DNA from: Gammaproteobacteria bacterium
Lineage (GTDB): Bacteria; Gemmatimonadota; Gemmatimonadetes; Longimicrobiales; Gaopeijiaceae
Reading direction: 5' to 3'
Assembly: GCA_028819075.1 (NCBI GenBank)
Contig: JAPPMM010000047.1
Span: 62,001-126,000 of the forward strand
DNA: 64,000 bases
Shown here one piece after another: positions 7,325 through 17,431 of the stretch. The notes under the pieces are model-generated. The model searched no databases, was not told the DNA's origin, and saw only the letters and a list, made by a program, of their open reading frames with translations. A program made the translations under genes and the position numbers. How positions within the stretch are numbered: position 1 is the stretch's first letter; the number at the start of each line of letters is the position of its first letter.

Positions 7325-10300
7325 ATGTACGACCTCCGTCTCCGAACCCGCCAGGCGTTCTCGCACTCCGGCCGCGTGTTCTTCCGCTGCTTCCCGGCGC
7401 TGTCGGTCCTGATTCTGCTTACGGCACTGCTGCCGGCAGCGTCCACGGCCGGGGGCGTGCCCGGCGCGCTCCATGCCCAGGAATCCGACGCGGACGCCCC
7501 GGCGGAACTGAACTCCGGCCTGCTCTCGTCGTTCAGGTGGCGGAGCATCGGACCCGCCGTCGCATCGGGGCGCATCGCCGACATCGCCATCGACCCGACC
7601 GATCGCAGCACCTGGTACGTGGCGGCCTCCTCCGGGAACGTCTGGAAGACCACCAACGCCGGGACCACCTGGACGCCCATCTTCGACGACTACGGCTCGT
7701 ACTCCATCGGGGCCATCGCGCTCGACCCGAACGACCACCTGACCCTCTGGGTGGGCACGGGCGAGAACAACGGCCAGCGCTCGGTAGGCTACGGCGACGG
7801 CGTGTACAAGTCTGTGGACGGGGGGCGCTCGTTTACGAACATGGGACTCGAGACCTCCAGGCACATCGGCATGATCGCGGTGCATCCGGACGATTCGCGC
7901 ACCGTCCTCGTGGCGGCGCAGGGGCCGCTCTGGAACGCGGGCGGCGAGCGCGGACTCTACCGCACGCGGGACGGGGGCGAGACCTGGGAGCTGGTGCTCG
8001 AGATCGACGAGCACACGGGCGTGAACGAGGTCTACTTCGATCCGCGCAACCCGGACGTGATGTACGCGTCCTCGTGGCAGCGGCGCCGGCATCAGTGGAC
8101 CATGATCGACGGGGGGCCCGGCTCGGGCATCCACAAGTCCACCGACGGCGGCGAGACCTGGCGGGCCATCAACCGCGGGCTGCCCTCCGGGGACAAGGGA
8201 CGCATCGGGATGGCGATTTCTCCCATCAACCCGGATGTGCTCTACGCCATCGTCGAGGCGTCGGGGAACGACGGCGGGACCTTCCGCTCGGAGAACATGG
8301 GCGAGAACTGGAGCCGCACGTCACGCTACCAGTCGACCGCGCCGATGTACTATCACGAACTCTATGCCGATCCGCATCGCTTCGACCGCATCTATGCCAT
8401 GGACACCTTCCTGGAGATGTCCGACGACGGGGGCGAGACCTGGAGGCGGCTGCCCACTCAGAGCGTGCACGTCGACCATCACGCCCTCGCATTCGACCCG
8501 GACGATCCGGAGCATCTGATTCTGGGGAATGACGGCGGACTGTACGAGACCTTCGACTTCGGGGAGAACTGGAGCCACTTCACCAATCTTCCCCTCACCC
8601 AGTACTACAAGGTCGCGACCTCCAACGACGAACCCTTCTACTATGTCTATGGGGGAACGCAGGACAACAATACCATGGGCGGGCCGTCGCAGACGCTGGG
8701 GGGCGGCATCCGCAACTCGGACTGGTATGTGACGCTGGGCGGCGACGGCTTCGATCCGGTGATCGATCCGGAGAATCCGGACATCATCTATTCACAGTTG
8801 CAGCACGGCGTGCTGTCGCGCTTCGATCGGGGGAGCAAGGAGCGGCTCGATATTCAGCCCCAGGCCGATCCCGGCGGACCGCCGCTGCGCTGGTACTGGG
8901 ACGCGGGGCTGATCATGTCGCCGCACGACAATCACCGGCTCTATTTCGGGGCCCAGATCCTCTTCCGGAGCGACGACCAGGGCTCGAGCTGGCGCGCGAT
9001 CTCCGGGGATCTGTCGCGCAACATCGACCGCAACCAGCTGGAGGTGATGGGGCGCGTGTGGAGCGTCGACGCGGTGGGCAAGAACCGGTCGACGTCGGTG
9101 TTCGGGCACATCGTGGCCATCTCCGAGTCCCCGCTGGTCGAGGGACTGATCTATGTCGGTACGGACGACGGCCTGGTGCAGGTCACCGAGGACGGAGGCG
9201 AGACCTGGCGCGAGATCGCGAGCCTTCCGGGCGTGCCGGACACGAGCTTCGTGCACGATGTCGAGGCCTCGCTGCACGATCCCGACGCGGTCTTTGCGGT
9301 GGTGAACAACTTCAAGCGCGGCGACTTCCGCCCCTATGTCCTGAAGTCGGAGGACCGCGGACGCAGCTGGACCGCGATCACCGGCGGGCTGCCGGACAAC
9401 AGCCCGTCCTTCTCCATCGTTCAGGACCACGTCGAGCCCGACCTGCTCTTCCTGGGGGCGGAATTCGGGGCCTTCGTGTCGGTGGACGGGGGCGAGTCGT
9501 GGATGGAGTTCGCCAGCGGGCTGCCCACGATTGCCGTGCGCGACCTGGAGATCCAGCAGCGGGAGGGCGATCTGGTGGCGGCCACCTTCGGGCGCAGCTT
9601 CTACGTAGTCGACGACTATACGCCGCTGCGGGAGCTGGCGCGGGGACCCGAGCCCATCCTCGCCTCCGCGGGACACCTGTTCGAGGTGGCCGATGGTGAC
9701 ATGTACGTGCCCTGGAACCCCGGCGGAGCGAACGGCGCCAACTTCTATGCGGCGGACAATCCGCCCGTGGGCGTGACCTTCACCTACTGGGTCGGCGAGA
9801 CGCTGCGCACGCGGCGGGCCGAGAGGCAGGCCGAGGAGCGGCGGGCCGCGGGCCGGGGCGAGGACACCCCGTATCCGTCGTGGGAAGAGCTGCTCGAGGA
9901 GGACCGCGAGGAGGCGCCGCGCGTGTACCTGACCGTGCGCGATGAGGGCGGACAGGTGGTGAACGTGGTCAACGGCTCGACGTCACGCGGCGTTCACCGT
10001 GCGGTCTGGAACTACCGCTACCCCGCGTACACGCCCGTCACCGGCGGAGGTGGCGGGGGCGGCTTCGGGGGCGGCAACGGGCCGATGGCTCTGCCAGGCA
10101 GCTACACGGTGTCGCTGGCGCAGCGGGTGGACGGCGAGGTGACCGAACTGGCCGGTCCCGTTTCCTTCGAGATCGCCCCGCTGACCAAGCCCGCCATCGC
10201 CGCCCAGGACCGGGCGGTCGTGCTCGCCTTCCAGCGCGAGACCGGCGAACTCCTGCGCGCCGTCACCGGTTCGCAGCGCGCGGCCGCGGGGGCCGCCCAG

Positions 10301-10690
10301 CGCATCGGCGCGGTCCAGCAGGCACTCGAGCGCTGGCCCGCCGCGCCGGCCGCCCTCATGGGAGAGGCGCGGGCGCTGGAGCTCCGCCTGCTCGACCTGC
10401 GCGAAGCGCTCGATGGCTCACGCACGCGCACGTCGCGCGCCGAACCCGACCTGCCGGGGATCGCCGGGCGGGTCAACCAGGTCGTGCGCGGACACTGGAA
10501 CGGCACCCACGGACCCACGGGCACCCACCGCGAGCAGTACCGCGTCGCGCGCGAGGCGTTCAGCACCATGTACCCCGAGCTGCAGCGGCTGGTGGAGACC
10601 GACCTTCCCGCGCTGGAGGGGCGGCTGGAGGAGGCGGGCGTGCCGTGGACCACAGGGCGGGCGCTGCCGAGCTGGCCGCCGGGGGGTTAG
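7325..10690 (+). CDS. VPS10/sortilin-type beta-propeller protein, secreted
   Basis: A 1121-residue exported protein. I chose ATG 7325 (AAGGA upstream) over an earlier in-frame start at 7256. A long signal peptide runs to LHAQ. Residues about 55-750 hold many BNR/Asp-box repeats, for example TRDGGETWEL, STDGGETWRA, SDDGGETWRR, TEDGGETWRE and SVDGGESWME, which build a large propeller like the sortilin/VPS10 domain. The C-terminal 350 residues include a charged helix (ERQAEERRAAGRGED), a Fn3-like region with a glycine-rich linker, and a helical end. Such proteins are abundant in Gemmatimonadota and related phyla and are annotated as glycosyl hydrolases or sortilin-like. No catalytic residues can be named, so function is open. 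The gene is convergent with the SulP gene 7 bases away. Confidence 0.85.
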   Translation: MYDLRLRTRQAFSHSGRVFFRCFPALSVLILLTALLPAASTAGGVPGALHAQESDADAPAELNSGLLSSFRWRSIGPAVASGRIADIAIDPTDRSTWYVAASSGNVWKTTNAGTTWTPIFDDYGSYSIGAIALDPNDHLTLWVGTGENNGQRSVGYGDGVYKSVDGGRSFTNMGLETSRHIGMIAVHPDDSRTVLVAAQGPLWNAGGERGLYRTRDGGETWELVLEIDEHTGVNEVYFDPRNPDVMYASSWQRRRHQWTMIDGGPGSGIHKSTDGGETWRAINRGLPSGDKGRIGMAISPINPDVLYAIVEASGNDGGTFRSENMGENWSRTSRYQSTAPMYYHELYADPHRFDRIYAMDTFLEMSDDGGETWRRLPTQSVHVDHHALAFDPDDPEHLILGNDGGLYETFDFGENWSHFTNLPLTQYYKVATSNDEPFYYVYGGTQDNNTMGGPSQTLGGGIRNSDWYVTLGGDGFDPVIDPENPDIIYSQLQHGVLSRFDRGSKERLDIQPQADPGGPPLRWYWDAGLIMSPHDNHRLYFGAQILFRSDDQGSSWRAISGDLSRNIDRNQLEVMGRVWSVDAVGKNRSTSVFGHIVAISESPLVEGLIYVGTDDGLVQVTEDGGETWREIASLPGVPDTSFVHDVEASLHDPDAVFAVVNNFKRGDFRPYVLKSEDRGRSWTAITGGLPDNSPSFSIVQDHVEPDLLFLGAEFGAFVSVDGGESWMEFASGLPTIAVRDLEIQQREGDLVAATFGRSFYVVDDYTPLRELARGPEPILASAGHLFEVADGDMYVPWNPGGANGANFYAADNPPVGVTFTYWVGETLRTRRAERQAEERRAAGRGEDTPYPSWEELLEEDREEAPRVYLTVRDEGGQVVNVVNGSTSRGVHRAVWNYRYPAYTPVTGGGGGGGFGGGNGPMALPGSYTVSLAQRVDGEVTELAGPVSFEIAPLTKPAIAAQDRAVVLAFQRETGELLRAVTGSQRAAAGAAQRIGAVQQALERWPAAPAALMGEARALELRLLDLREALDGSRTRTSRAEPDLPGIAGRVNQVVRGHWNGTHGPTGTHREQYRVAREAFSTMYPELQRLVETDLPALEGRLEEAGVPWTTGRALPSWPPGG

Positions 10691-10697
10691 ACCACTC

Positions 10698-12344
10698 TCA
10701 GCCGATCAGCTGTCCGGCACCCGAATCGCGCTTCTTGAGGAGTTCGATCGCGACATCGCGCGCGCTGTCGAGCGTCCGCACCCTATGCTTCCGGGGCACT
10801 CCGTCCAGGATGTCCAGGGTTCGCAGGGTCTCGGCCGGCGAACCCGAGAGGCCCATCACGATGACATCGGTCTCCTCGCGCTCGGCGACGTCGAGGAGCT
10901 GGCGAATGAGCATGGCGGCGCTGTCGTCGAGGTAGGTCACGGCGGTGAAGTCGAAGATGGTGACCTCGTGCTCCTTGATGTCTCCCCCGATCACGGCGAC
11001 CAGCTTGTGCGCGGAGGCCACGGTGAAGCTCCCCTTCAGGGCCACCAGCCCTACCCGTGCCGAGTACCAGTCCAGCAACGCCGGATCCTCGTGTTCGCCG
11101 AAGAACATCTGGTCGAGCAGAGGCACGGACACCACGCTGTCCAGCTCCAGGTGCTCGAGCTGGCTGGAGTGCGCCATTCCCGCGACGATCAGCCCGATCG
11201 CGACCCCCGTCATCAGGTCCACGAACACCGTCAGTCCGAGCGTGACCAGCATCACGATCATGTGCTCGCGGCGCAGGTGATTGACGCGGACGAGGACGCG
11301 CCAGTCGATGATGTCCCACCCCACCTTCACCAGGATGGCCGCGAGCACCGCGTGGGGGATCGGCTCCACGTACTGGCCGAGGCCCAGGAGCAGGGCCAGG
11401 ACCAGCACCGCGCGCAGGGCCCCGGACAACGGAGTGCTGCCCCCGGCACGGATGTTGACCACCGTGCCCATGGTCGCCCCGGCGCCCGGCAGCCCTCCGA
11501 TGAGCCCCGAGGCGATGTTGCCGATGCCCTGCCCGATCAGCTCCTTGTTCGCCTTGTGGCGGGTGCCGGTGATCGAGTCGGCCACCAGCGACGTGAGCAG
11601 GCTGTCCACGGAGCCGAGGATCGCGAGGATCAGGGCCGGCTGCAGGGCGCTCACCAGGAACGCCGCGGAGGGAAGTGCGAACTGAAGCGTCGGCATCCCC
11701 GTGGGGATCTCGCCGATGACCGGAATGCCGCCGAGCCAGAGAACTCCGACCGCCGTGCCCGCCACCAGCGCCACCAGCGGCGGCGGAACCAGCTTCCTCA
11801 GCCGCGGCGGCCAGGCGACCGCGACCGCCAGGGTGATAACGGCGACCGCCACCGCGCCGGGGTCGAGGTTGGCCAGCGCGTCCGGAAGCGCCCGCAACGC
11901 GCCCATCGCTCCACCGGCGACCGGGGGCAGGCCGAGGAACGGCATGCTCTGGATCAGAATGATGATGATGCCGATCCCGGACATGAAGCCGGACACGACC
12001 ACCGCCGGCGTGTACGCGACGAAGCGGCCGATCCTGAGCGCGCCCATGGCGATCTGCAGCAGCCCGGCCATGATCACCACGATCATGGCCTCCGCGAGCG
12101 TGGCCGAGTGCGTGGTGAGGATCGCCGCCATGGCGACGGTCATGGGCGCGGTGGGACCCGAGATCTGCGAGCGCGTACCGCCGAACACCGCCGCGAAGAA
12201 GCCAACCGCGATCGCGCTGTAGAGGCCGGCGGCCGCGCCCAGCCCCGACGCCACGCCGAAGGCCAGCGCCACCGGAAGCGCCACGATGGCGGAGGTCACC
12301 CCGCCGAAGAAATCGCCGCGCAACGCGTGGTAGTCGTATTTCAT
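10698..12344 (-). CDS. SulP family anion transporter with STAS domain
   Basis: A 548-residue inner-membrane permease of the SLC26/SulP family. The N-terminal 400 residues hold about 12-14 hydrophobic segments, starting with [20 protein letters not shown], the conserved family entry, and including [15 protein letters not shown] and [11 protein letters not shown]. Residues about 440-545 form a STAS domain ([18 protein letters not shown]). It transports sulfate, bicarbonate or dicarboxylates. The substrate cannot be read from sequence. Its ATG overlaps the RecQ stop (ATGA), so it is co-translated with RecQ, an unusual pairing. Confidence 0.9.
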   Translation of the reverse strand: MKYDYHALRGDFFGGVTSAIVALPVALAFGVASGLGAAAGLYSAIAVGFFAAVFGGTRSQISGPTAPMTVAMAAILTTHSATLAEAMIVVIMAGLLQIAMGALRIGRFVAYTPAVVVSGFMSGIGIIIILIQSMPFLGLPPVAGGAMGALRALPDALANLDPGAVAVAVITLAVAVAWPPRLRKLVPPPLVALVAGTAVGVLWLGGIPVIGEIPTGMPTLQFALPSAAFLVSALQPALILAILGSVDSLLTSLVADSITGTRHKANKELIGQGIGNIASGLIGGLPGAGATMGTVVNIRAGGSTPLSGALRAVLVLALLLGLGQYVEPIPHAVLAAILVKVGWDIIDWRVLVRVNHLRREHMIVMLVTLGLTVFVDLMTGVAIGLIVAGMAHSSQLEHLELDSVVSVPLLDQMFFGEHEDPALLDWYSARVGLVALKGSFTVASAHKLVAVIGGDIKEHEVTIFDFTAVTYLDDSAAMLIRQLLDVAEREETDVIVMGLSGSPAETLRTLDILDGVPRKHRVRTLDSARDVAIELLKKRDSGAGQLIG

Positions 12345-14155
12345 GCGCCCCCTTGCTCCGCTTTCGCGATCACGCCCAGGAAGTCTTCACCGTAACGCTC
12401 CAGCTTGGTTTCGCCCACCCCGGTAATGCCGGCCAGCTCCTCCGGCGTTCCCGGACGGCGTTCGACCATCTCGCGCAGGGTGGCGTCGTGGAAGATGACG
12501 TACGGCGGCACCCCCTGCGCCCGCGCGAGTTCCAGCCGATGCGCGCGCAGCGCCTCCCACAGCCCCTCGTCCCATGTTGCGGGATCGGGAGGTGGCTGCT
12601 CGGCCCGGGGTTTGCGCTTGCGCGCGGCAGCCGGCGGGCGCACGTCCCTCCGCATGTGCACCTGCGCCTCGCCCCGCAGGACAGGCCAGCTCTCGTCCGT
12701 GAGCCGGATCGAGCCGAACCCCTCCATGTCGACCCAGAGCAGGCCGCGCGCGACCAGTTGGCGGAACACCGAGCGCCACTCGTAGGGGCTCAGATCGGCG
12801 CCCACTCCGTGGGTCGGAATGCGGTCGTGCCCGAAGCGCTGGATGCGGTCCGTTTCCCTGCCCCGCAGGACATCGATGAGATACACGACGCCGAACCGCT
12901 GCCCGGTGCGGTACACGCACGACATGGCCTTCTGCGACGCCTCGGTCGCGTCCCAGGTATCGACGGGAGTCAGGCAGTTGTCGCAGTTGCCGCAGGGCTC
13001 GCGGAGGGTCTCGCCGAAGTAGGCGAGCAGCGTCTGGCGGCGGCAGGTGGTGAGCTCGCAGTAGCCCAGCATCGCATCGAGCTTGCGCACCTCCAGTCGC
13101 TTGCGCGCTTCGCCCGCGTCCGATCCCTCCACCATGTTGCGCAGGGTCACGACCTCCTTCAGCCCGTACACCATCCACGCGCTGGCCGGCAGCCCGTCGC
13201 GTCCCCCGCGTCCCGTCTCCTGGTAATAGGCCTCGATGCTCTTCGGCAGATCGAGATGGGCCACGAAGCGGACGTTGGACTTGTCGATGCCCATGCCGAA
13301 GGCGATGGTCGCCACCATGACCACGCCCTCGTCGCGCTGGAAGCGGTCCTGGTTGCGCCGGCGCTCGGCGGCCCCGAGCCCCGCGTGGTAGGGGAGAGCG
13401 TCGACTCCCTCGCCCTGAAGCCATTCCGCGGTGGCGTCCACCTTCTTGCGCGACAGGCAGTAGACGATGCCCGCGTCGCCCCGGTGACGCCGGTCGAGGA
13501 AGCGCCGGAACTGGGCGCGCGCATTGTTCTTCGGGACCACGCTGTAGCGGATGTTGGGGCGGTCGAAGCCGCTCACGAAGACGGGGGCGTCCCGGAGCCC
13601 GAGGCGGTCGACGATCTCGCGGCGGGTCAGCTCGTCGGCGGTGGCGGTGAGCGCAATGCGGGGCACGTCGGGAAAGTGCTCGCGCAGCGCGGAGAGCTGG
13701 AGGTATTCGGGGCGAAAATCGTGCCCCCATTGCGACACGCAGTGCGCCTCGTCGATGGCGAAAAGCGACAGCCGGGCCTCGGCCAGGAGGTTCAGCGTGC
13801 GCTCGCCGAGCAGGCGTTCGGGCGCGACGTAGAGCAGATCCAGCCGACCCGCGCGCACGGCGGCTTCCGCCTCCAGCACCTCCCGGTAGGAGAGGGAGGA
13901 GTTCAGGCAGGCGGCGCGCACCCCCAACTGGCGGAGCGCCTCGACCTGGTCGCGCATGAGGGCGATGAGCGGCGAGACCACGACCCCCGTGCCCTCGCGC
14001 ACGATGCCGGGAATCTGGTAGCAGAGCGATTTGCCGCCGCCGGTGGGCATGAGCACCAGGCAGTCGCCCCCGTCCACCATGTGGCGGATGACTTCCTCCT
14101 GCTGCCCCCGGAACCCGGAATAGCCGAAGGTGCGCTCGAGGACGCGGCGGATCAT
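12341..14155 (-). CDS. recQ: ATP-dependent DNA helicase RecQ
   Basis: A 604-residue superfamily 2 helicase of normal RecQ length. Motif 0 is FRGQQEEVI near residue 16. Walker A is [12 protein letters not shown] near 37, DEAH is [17 protein letters not shown] near 135, motif III is ALTATAD and motif VI is [12 protein letters not shown] near 310. A four-cysteine zinc site follows (CELTTCRRQ...CGNCDNC, residues about 357-380), then an RQC winged helix and a C-terminal HRDC domain ([20 protein letters not shown] through the end). It unwinds forks and recombination intermediates in the cytoplasm. GAGGTGAG precedes the start. Its stop overlaps the SulP start. Confidence 0.95.
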   Translation of the reverse strand: MIRRVLERTFGYSGFRGQQEEVIRHMVDGGDCLVLMPTGGGKSLCYQIPGIVREGTGVVVSPLIALMRDQVEALRQLGVRAACLNSSLSYREVLEAEAAVRAGRLDLLYVAPERLLGERTLNLLAEARLSLFAIDEAHCVSQWGHDFRPEYLQLSALREHFPDVPRIALTATADELTRREIVDRLGLRDAPVFVSGFDRPNIRYSVVPKNNARAQFRRFLDRRHRGDAGIVYCLSRKKVDATAEWLQGEGVDALPYHAGLGAAERRRNQDRFQRDEGVVMVATIAFGMGIDKSNVRFVAHLDLPKSIEAYYQETGRGGRDGLPASAWMVYGLKEVVTLRNMVEGSDAGEARKRLEVRKLDAMLGYCELTTCRRQTLLAYFGETLREPCGNCDNCLTPVDTWDATEASQKAMSCVYRTGQRFGVVYLIDVLRGRETDRIQRFGHDRIPTHGVGADLSPYEWRSVFRQLVARGLLWVDMEGFGSIRLTDESWPVLRGEAQVHMRRDVRPPAAARKRKPRAEQPPPDPATWDEGLWEALRAHRLELARAQGVPPYVIFHDATLREMVERRPGTPEELAGITGVGETKLERYGEDFLGVIAKAEQGGA

Positions 14156-14196
14156 CGTGCGCTCACCTCAACCTTCCGGACCGCTGGTGGGCGCTG

Positions 14197-14583
14197 CTAC
14201 CAGATGCGCCGTATGCCATATCCGTCGAAGAGTGACTCGATGGAAACGAGCGGGAGATCGTGGGCGAGAGACTGGGCGATCAGCATGCGGTCGAACGGAT
14301 CCCGGTGGAGACCGGGAAGTCTCCCCGCACGTTCGGCGTGCGCAACCGTGATCGGGAGCTGCTGAAAGCCCTGGTCTTCGATGGAAGCCTGGACATCGGC
14401 CGCGACCACATCGGCTCCCGGCAGCCTGCCCAGGCGGTGCTTGGTGGTAATCTCCCAGGCCGATGCGGCACTGACCAGGATGGCGTTGGCCGGTTCGGCG
14501 ACCGCGATCCGCGCGGTCTGGGACATCCTGTCGCTCCCGGCGAGCCACCACAGGAACGCATGCGTATCGAGGAGAATCCGCAA
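14197..14583 (-). CDS. vapC: PIN-domain toxin, VapC-like
   Basis: A 128-residue PIN-domain ribonuclease. It starts with LLDTHAFLWWL (first catalytic Asp), has the SAASAWEITTKHRLGRL block with the conserved Glu near residue 44, and HRDPFDRMLIAQ near 95 with further acidic ligands. This is the subgroup usually paired with Phd/YefM-type antitoxins. The start appears to be TTG at 14583, seven bases after the antitoxin stop (14592-14590). Expected role: cleavage of tRNA or other RNA, neutralised by the upstream antitoxin. Confidence 0.85.
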   Translation of the reverse strand: MRILLDTHAFLWWLAGSDRMSQTARIAVAEPANAILVSAASAWEITTKHRLGRLPGADVVAADVQASIEDQGFQQLPITVAHAERAGRLPGLHRDPFDRMLIAQSLAHDLPLVSIESLFDGYGIRRIW

Positions 14584-14589
14584 GGGTCG

Positions 14590-14823
14590 TCAGGACTCCC
14601 ACGACGCCAGCTCGGACTCCGGCAGGGGATCGAAGAAGCGGTCATCAACGACGAGCCGCCCCCGAAGGGCGCCGAAGCGTCGTCTGCCCCTTCCGCTCCG
14701 GTGCGCAACGAGCCTGGCGACCGGCTTGCCATTCCGCGCAATCACGACTTCCTCGCCCTCTTCCACCCTCGCCAACAGCCGGGACAGATGCGTCTTGGCT
14801 TCGTGCACGTTAACGGCAACCAT
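14590..14823 (-). CDS. Phd/YefM-family antitoxin
   Basis: A 77-residue protein with the N-terminal Phd/YefM DNA-binding fold (VNVHEAKTHLSRLLARVEEG then EVVIARNGKPVARLV) and a C-terminal tail (residues 50-77, with FFDPLPESEL) that should wrap the PIN toxin. It precedes the toxin gene in the same operon. GGGGAGAAGG lies upstream of the ATG. An 8-bp inverted repeat 27-46 bases upstream (14850-14869) is a good candidate operator for autorepression. Confidence 0.85.
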   Translation of the reverse strand: MVAVNVHEAKTHLSRLLARVEEGEEVVIARNGKPVARLVAHRSGRGRRRFGALRGRLVVDDRFFDPLPESELASWES

Positions 14824-14849
14824 TGCCCTTCTCCCCGTACGGGTATGGA

Positions 14850-14869
14850 TTAGTCATAATCATGACTAA
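14850..14869. promoter_or_regulatory. Dyad operator of the PIN/Phd toxin-antitoxin operon
   Basis: Perfect 8-bp arms TTAGTCAT and ATGACTAA with a 4-base centre, directly upstream of the antitoxin gene. A minus-strand TTGACC (14891-14886) with 17 bases to TAGTCA places the promoter core over this dyad. Confidence 0.55.
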
Positions 14870-14885
14870 CTGGCGATCCCGCCAG
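14870..14885 (-). terminator. Hairpin just upstream of the amidase stop region
   Basis: CTGGCG (14870-14875) and CGCCAG (14880-14885) form a perfect 6-bp stem with a 4-base loop just beyond the amidase stop at 14888. No T-run follows, so it may be a weak terminator or an RNA end-protecting hairpin. Confidence 0.35.
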
Positions 14886-14887
14886 GG

Positions 14888-16456
14888 TCAAGGAGGCCCG
14901 AGCTCCGGGAAGCCCGGCGGCGCGCGCCGATGGTGCGTCCCCTGCTCGTACGCGTAGGCGAGGCGGAAGAGCAGGCCTTCGTCGTACGGGCGGGCGAGGA
15001 TCTGCAGTCCCGCCGGGTGCGTGCCCTCGGTGAACCCCATGGGCACGGTGATGGCGGGCATCCCGGTGGCGGGCGCGACCCGCTGGCTGTTGTCGCCGCT
15101 GTACTCCTCGTTGCCGCGGTCGATGTGCGCGGGCGGGCTGAGCCAGGTGGGGTAGACGACGGCGTCCACTCCGGCGGCATCCATGGCCTCGGTCAGGTCG
15201 GCCAGGTAGCCCTGCCGCTGCTCGTTGTCGAGGTAGTCGGGACAGGGCGGATCCCACTCGGCCGGGGGGACGTCCAGCGGCATGCCCTCCGAACGGCGCA
15301 GCCCGCTCTCCGCGTCGCCCCCGAACTCCCCCGTCTCGAGCACGGCCAGCACGTCGGTGAACGGGGCCGCGTCTCCCAGCGACTGCAGGTAGACGTACAT
15401 GTCGTACCGGAAGCGGCGGCAGGACATGCCCTCGCGCTCCAGTTGAGCCTGCAGATCGAAGCCGAGGGGATCGACGATCTCGGCGCCGAGCCCGGCCAGC
15501 TCCCCCAGGGCGTTCTCGAAGACGGCGACGACCTCCTCGTCCGCGTCTTCGGTATCGACCAGGGCGCGCAGGACCCCGATGCGCGCGCCCTCGAGGCCGT
15601 TCGGGTCGAGGAAGCTGGTGTAGTCGTCCTCCTTGCGCCCCCGCCCGGCCTCGGTGTAGGGATCGGCCGGGTCGTAGCCCGCAACCGCGTTGAAGAGCCG
15701 GGCCACGTCCTCCACGCTGCGCCCCATGGGACCGGCGATGTCGCGGTCGAAGGCGAGCGGCACCACGCCGTCCCGGCTGGTGAGGCCGATGGTCGAACGG
15801 ATGCCCACCAGCGCCAGGCGCGACGAGGGGCCGCGGATGGAGTTGCCGGTATCGCTTCCGAGCCCGATCAGGCCGAAGCTGGCCGCCACCCCCGAGGCGG
15901 TGCCCCCGCTCGACCCGGCCGGAACGCGGTCCAGCGCGTAGGCGTTGCGGGTGGTGTCGAACGACGAGCTCACCGACTGGCGCGGGCTGAAGGCCCACTC
16001 GGCCATGTTGGTCTTGGCCACCACGATGGCGCCCTCCTCGCGGATGCGGCGAACCATGAACGCGTCGTCGGGCGGCACGCTTTCGGCGAGCCCGATCGAG
16101 CCGGCCGTGGTCACCATGTCGTGGGTGTCGAAGTTGTCCTTCACCAGCACGGGCACGCAGAAGAGGGGGGCCGGCTCCTCGCCGGCGGCCAGCGCCGCGT
16201 CCAGCTCGTCGGCGCGGTCGAGGGCGGCCGGGTTCACCACCGTGATCGCGTTGATGCGCTCCTCGTAGGCCTCGATGCGGTCGAGGTGGGCCTCGACCAC
16301 CAGGCGGCAGGTGGTCGCGCCCGAGAAGATCGCCTCCTGCACGCCCGCGATGGTGGCCTCCACCACGTCGATGGGGGCTGGGGCGGGGACGTCGCAGGTG
16401 GTCATGGCCAGCGCGGCCGCCAGAGCGGCGGCCGTCGTATGGGATCGTCGAGCCAT
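14888..16456 (-). CDS. Amidase signature family protein, probable lipoprotein
   Basis: A 522-residue amidase. The ATG at 16456 overlaps the stop of the oxidoreductase gene by one base. The N-terminus has a signal peptide ending in ALAMTTC, a lipobox-like cysteine. Catalytic triad of the family: Lys in PVLVKDNFD, cis-Ser in PAGSSGGTAS and nucleophile Ser in GSDTGNSIRG, where Asn replaces the usual second Gly. The family hydrolyses linear amides. The cell-envelope location suggests work on peptides, amino-acid amides or imported compounds. It is the last gene of a three-gene operon with a Gfo/Idh/MocA enzyme and a RidA-repeat protein, which points to breakdown of a nitrogen compound. The substrate is unknown. 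Confidence 0.85.
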   Translation of the reverse strand: MARRSHTTAAALAAALAMTTCDVPAPAPIDVVEATIAGVQEAIFSGATTCRLVVEAHLDRIEAYEERINAITVVNPAALDRADELDAALAAGEEPAPLFCVPVLVKDNFDTHDMVTTAGSIGLAESVPPDDAFMVRRIREEGAIVVAKTNMAEWAFSPRQSVSSSFDTTRNAYALDRVPAGSSGGTASGVAASFGLIGLGSDTGNSIRGPSSRLALVGIRSTIGLTSRDGVVPLAFDRDIAGPMGRSVEDVARLFNAVAGYDPADPYTEAGRGRKEDDYTSFLDPNGLEGARIGVLRALVDTEDADEEVVAVFENALGELAGLGAEIVDPLGFDLQAQLEREGMSCRRFRYDMYVYLQSLGDAAPFTDVLAVLETGEFGGDAESGLRRSEGMPLDVPPAEWDPPCPDYLDNEQRQGYLADLTEAMDAAGVDAVVYPTWLSPPAHIDRGNEEYSGDNSQRVAPATGMPAITVPMGFTEGTHPAGLQILARPYDEGLLFRLAYAYEQGTHHRRAPPGFPELGPP

Positions 16457-17430
16457 CAGTTGATCTCCTCCAGCAGTTCCACGTTTCGGAGGCCCTCGCG
16501 CGCGTCGACCGCCGGGGGGCGTCCGTTGCGCACCGCCGCGGCAAAGTCCGCGAGCTCGCCCACATAGGGGTTCTGGACTACGTAGGGCACCATCCCGGCC
16601 CTGGTGAAGACCGTCCCCGCGCCCCGCGGTCCCAGGGTGTGGTTGCCGATGACGTACCCTTGGTCGCCGTAGACCTCCACCCGTGAGGGCGACTCGAACT
16701 GCACCGAGGAGCAGAACTCCGCGGTGGCCCCCGACTCGAAGGTCAGCGCCACAAGGGCGGTCTCGTCGCGGGGCCCGCCCCACACCGCGTTGCTGGTAGC
16801 GGACCGCACTTCCACGACCTCGCCGCAGCCCGGCACCATGAACCAGCGGACCATGTCGAGGCAGTGGGTGCCCACCCCGGCGAGGCTCCACCAGCGGCCT
16901 ACATCCGACCCCGCGCGCCAGTTGGAGTCGTCGGGCGCGGGCCAGGTCCACTGCACCCGCATGTGCCGCAGTGCCCCGAGCGCCCCTCCCCTGACGAGAC
17001 GCTCCATGGCGCGGTGACCCCCGTGCCAGCGCAGGTGGTAGGCGACCCCCACGGTCACGCCCGCGGCTGCGGCGGCCTCAACCACCCGTCGGCCGTCGGC
17101 CGAGGAGGTCACCATCGGCTTCTCCACGAAGACGTGCTTGCCCGCCGCGATGGCCGCCAGCGCCTGGTCGGCGTGCAGGGCGTCCGGCGTCGCGATCAGC
17201 ACGGCGTCGAGCCCCGGATCGGCCAGCACTTCGTCCAGGCGGTCGTAGCCCGGCTCGCGCGACCTCGCCCGATGGCGTCGCGCGAAGTCGGCGGCCCGTC
17301 CGCGGTCCCGGCTCAGCACGCTCCACAGACGAAGCCCGGAGGCCGAGGCCAGAGCCGGCGCCAACTGGGTCTCGGAGATGCGGCCGGTGCCCAGCAAGGC
17401 AACGCTGAGGGGCTTCGGCTTCATGCCCAT
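16456..17430 (-). CDS. Gfo/Idh/MocA family NAD(P)-dependent oxidoreductase
   Basis: A 324-residue enzyme with an N-terminal Rossmann domain (VALLGTGRISETQLAPAL, residues 9-26), the family motif GKHVFVEKPM near residue 97, and a C-terminal alpha/beta domain (WWSLAGVGTHCLDMVRWF, the GGGxxxDxG-like region with the conserved His). Members oxidise or reduce sugars, inositols or similar polyols. It lies one base after the RidA-repeat gene and overlaps the amidase start, so the three are co-translated. The start may be ATG 17430 or 17424. Confidence 0.85.
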   Translation of the reverse strand: MGMKPKPLSVALLGTGRISETQLAPALASASGLRLWSVLSRDRGRAADFARRHRARSREPGYDRLDEVLADPGLDAVLIATPDALHADQALAAIAAGKHVFVEKPMVTSSADGRRVVEAAAAAGVTVGVAYHLRWHGGHRAMERLVRGGALGALRHMRVQWTWPAPDDSNWRAGSDVGRWWSLAGVGTHCLDMVRWFMVPGCGEVVEVRSATSNAVWGGPRDETALVALTFESGATAEFCSSVQFESPSRVEVYGDQGYVIGNHTLGPRGAGTVFTRAGMVPYVVQNPYVGELADFAAAVRNGRPPAVDAREGLRNVELLEEIN

Positions 17431-17431
17431 G

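Noticed and set aside
15000-16951. Continuous 687-codon reading that joins the amidase to upstream sequence
   Set aside because: The N-terminal extension is an out-of-frame read of the Gfo/Idh/MocA gene. The amidase signal peptide begins at 16456.
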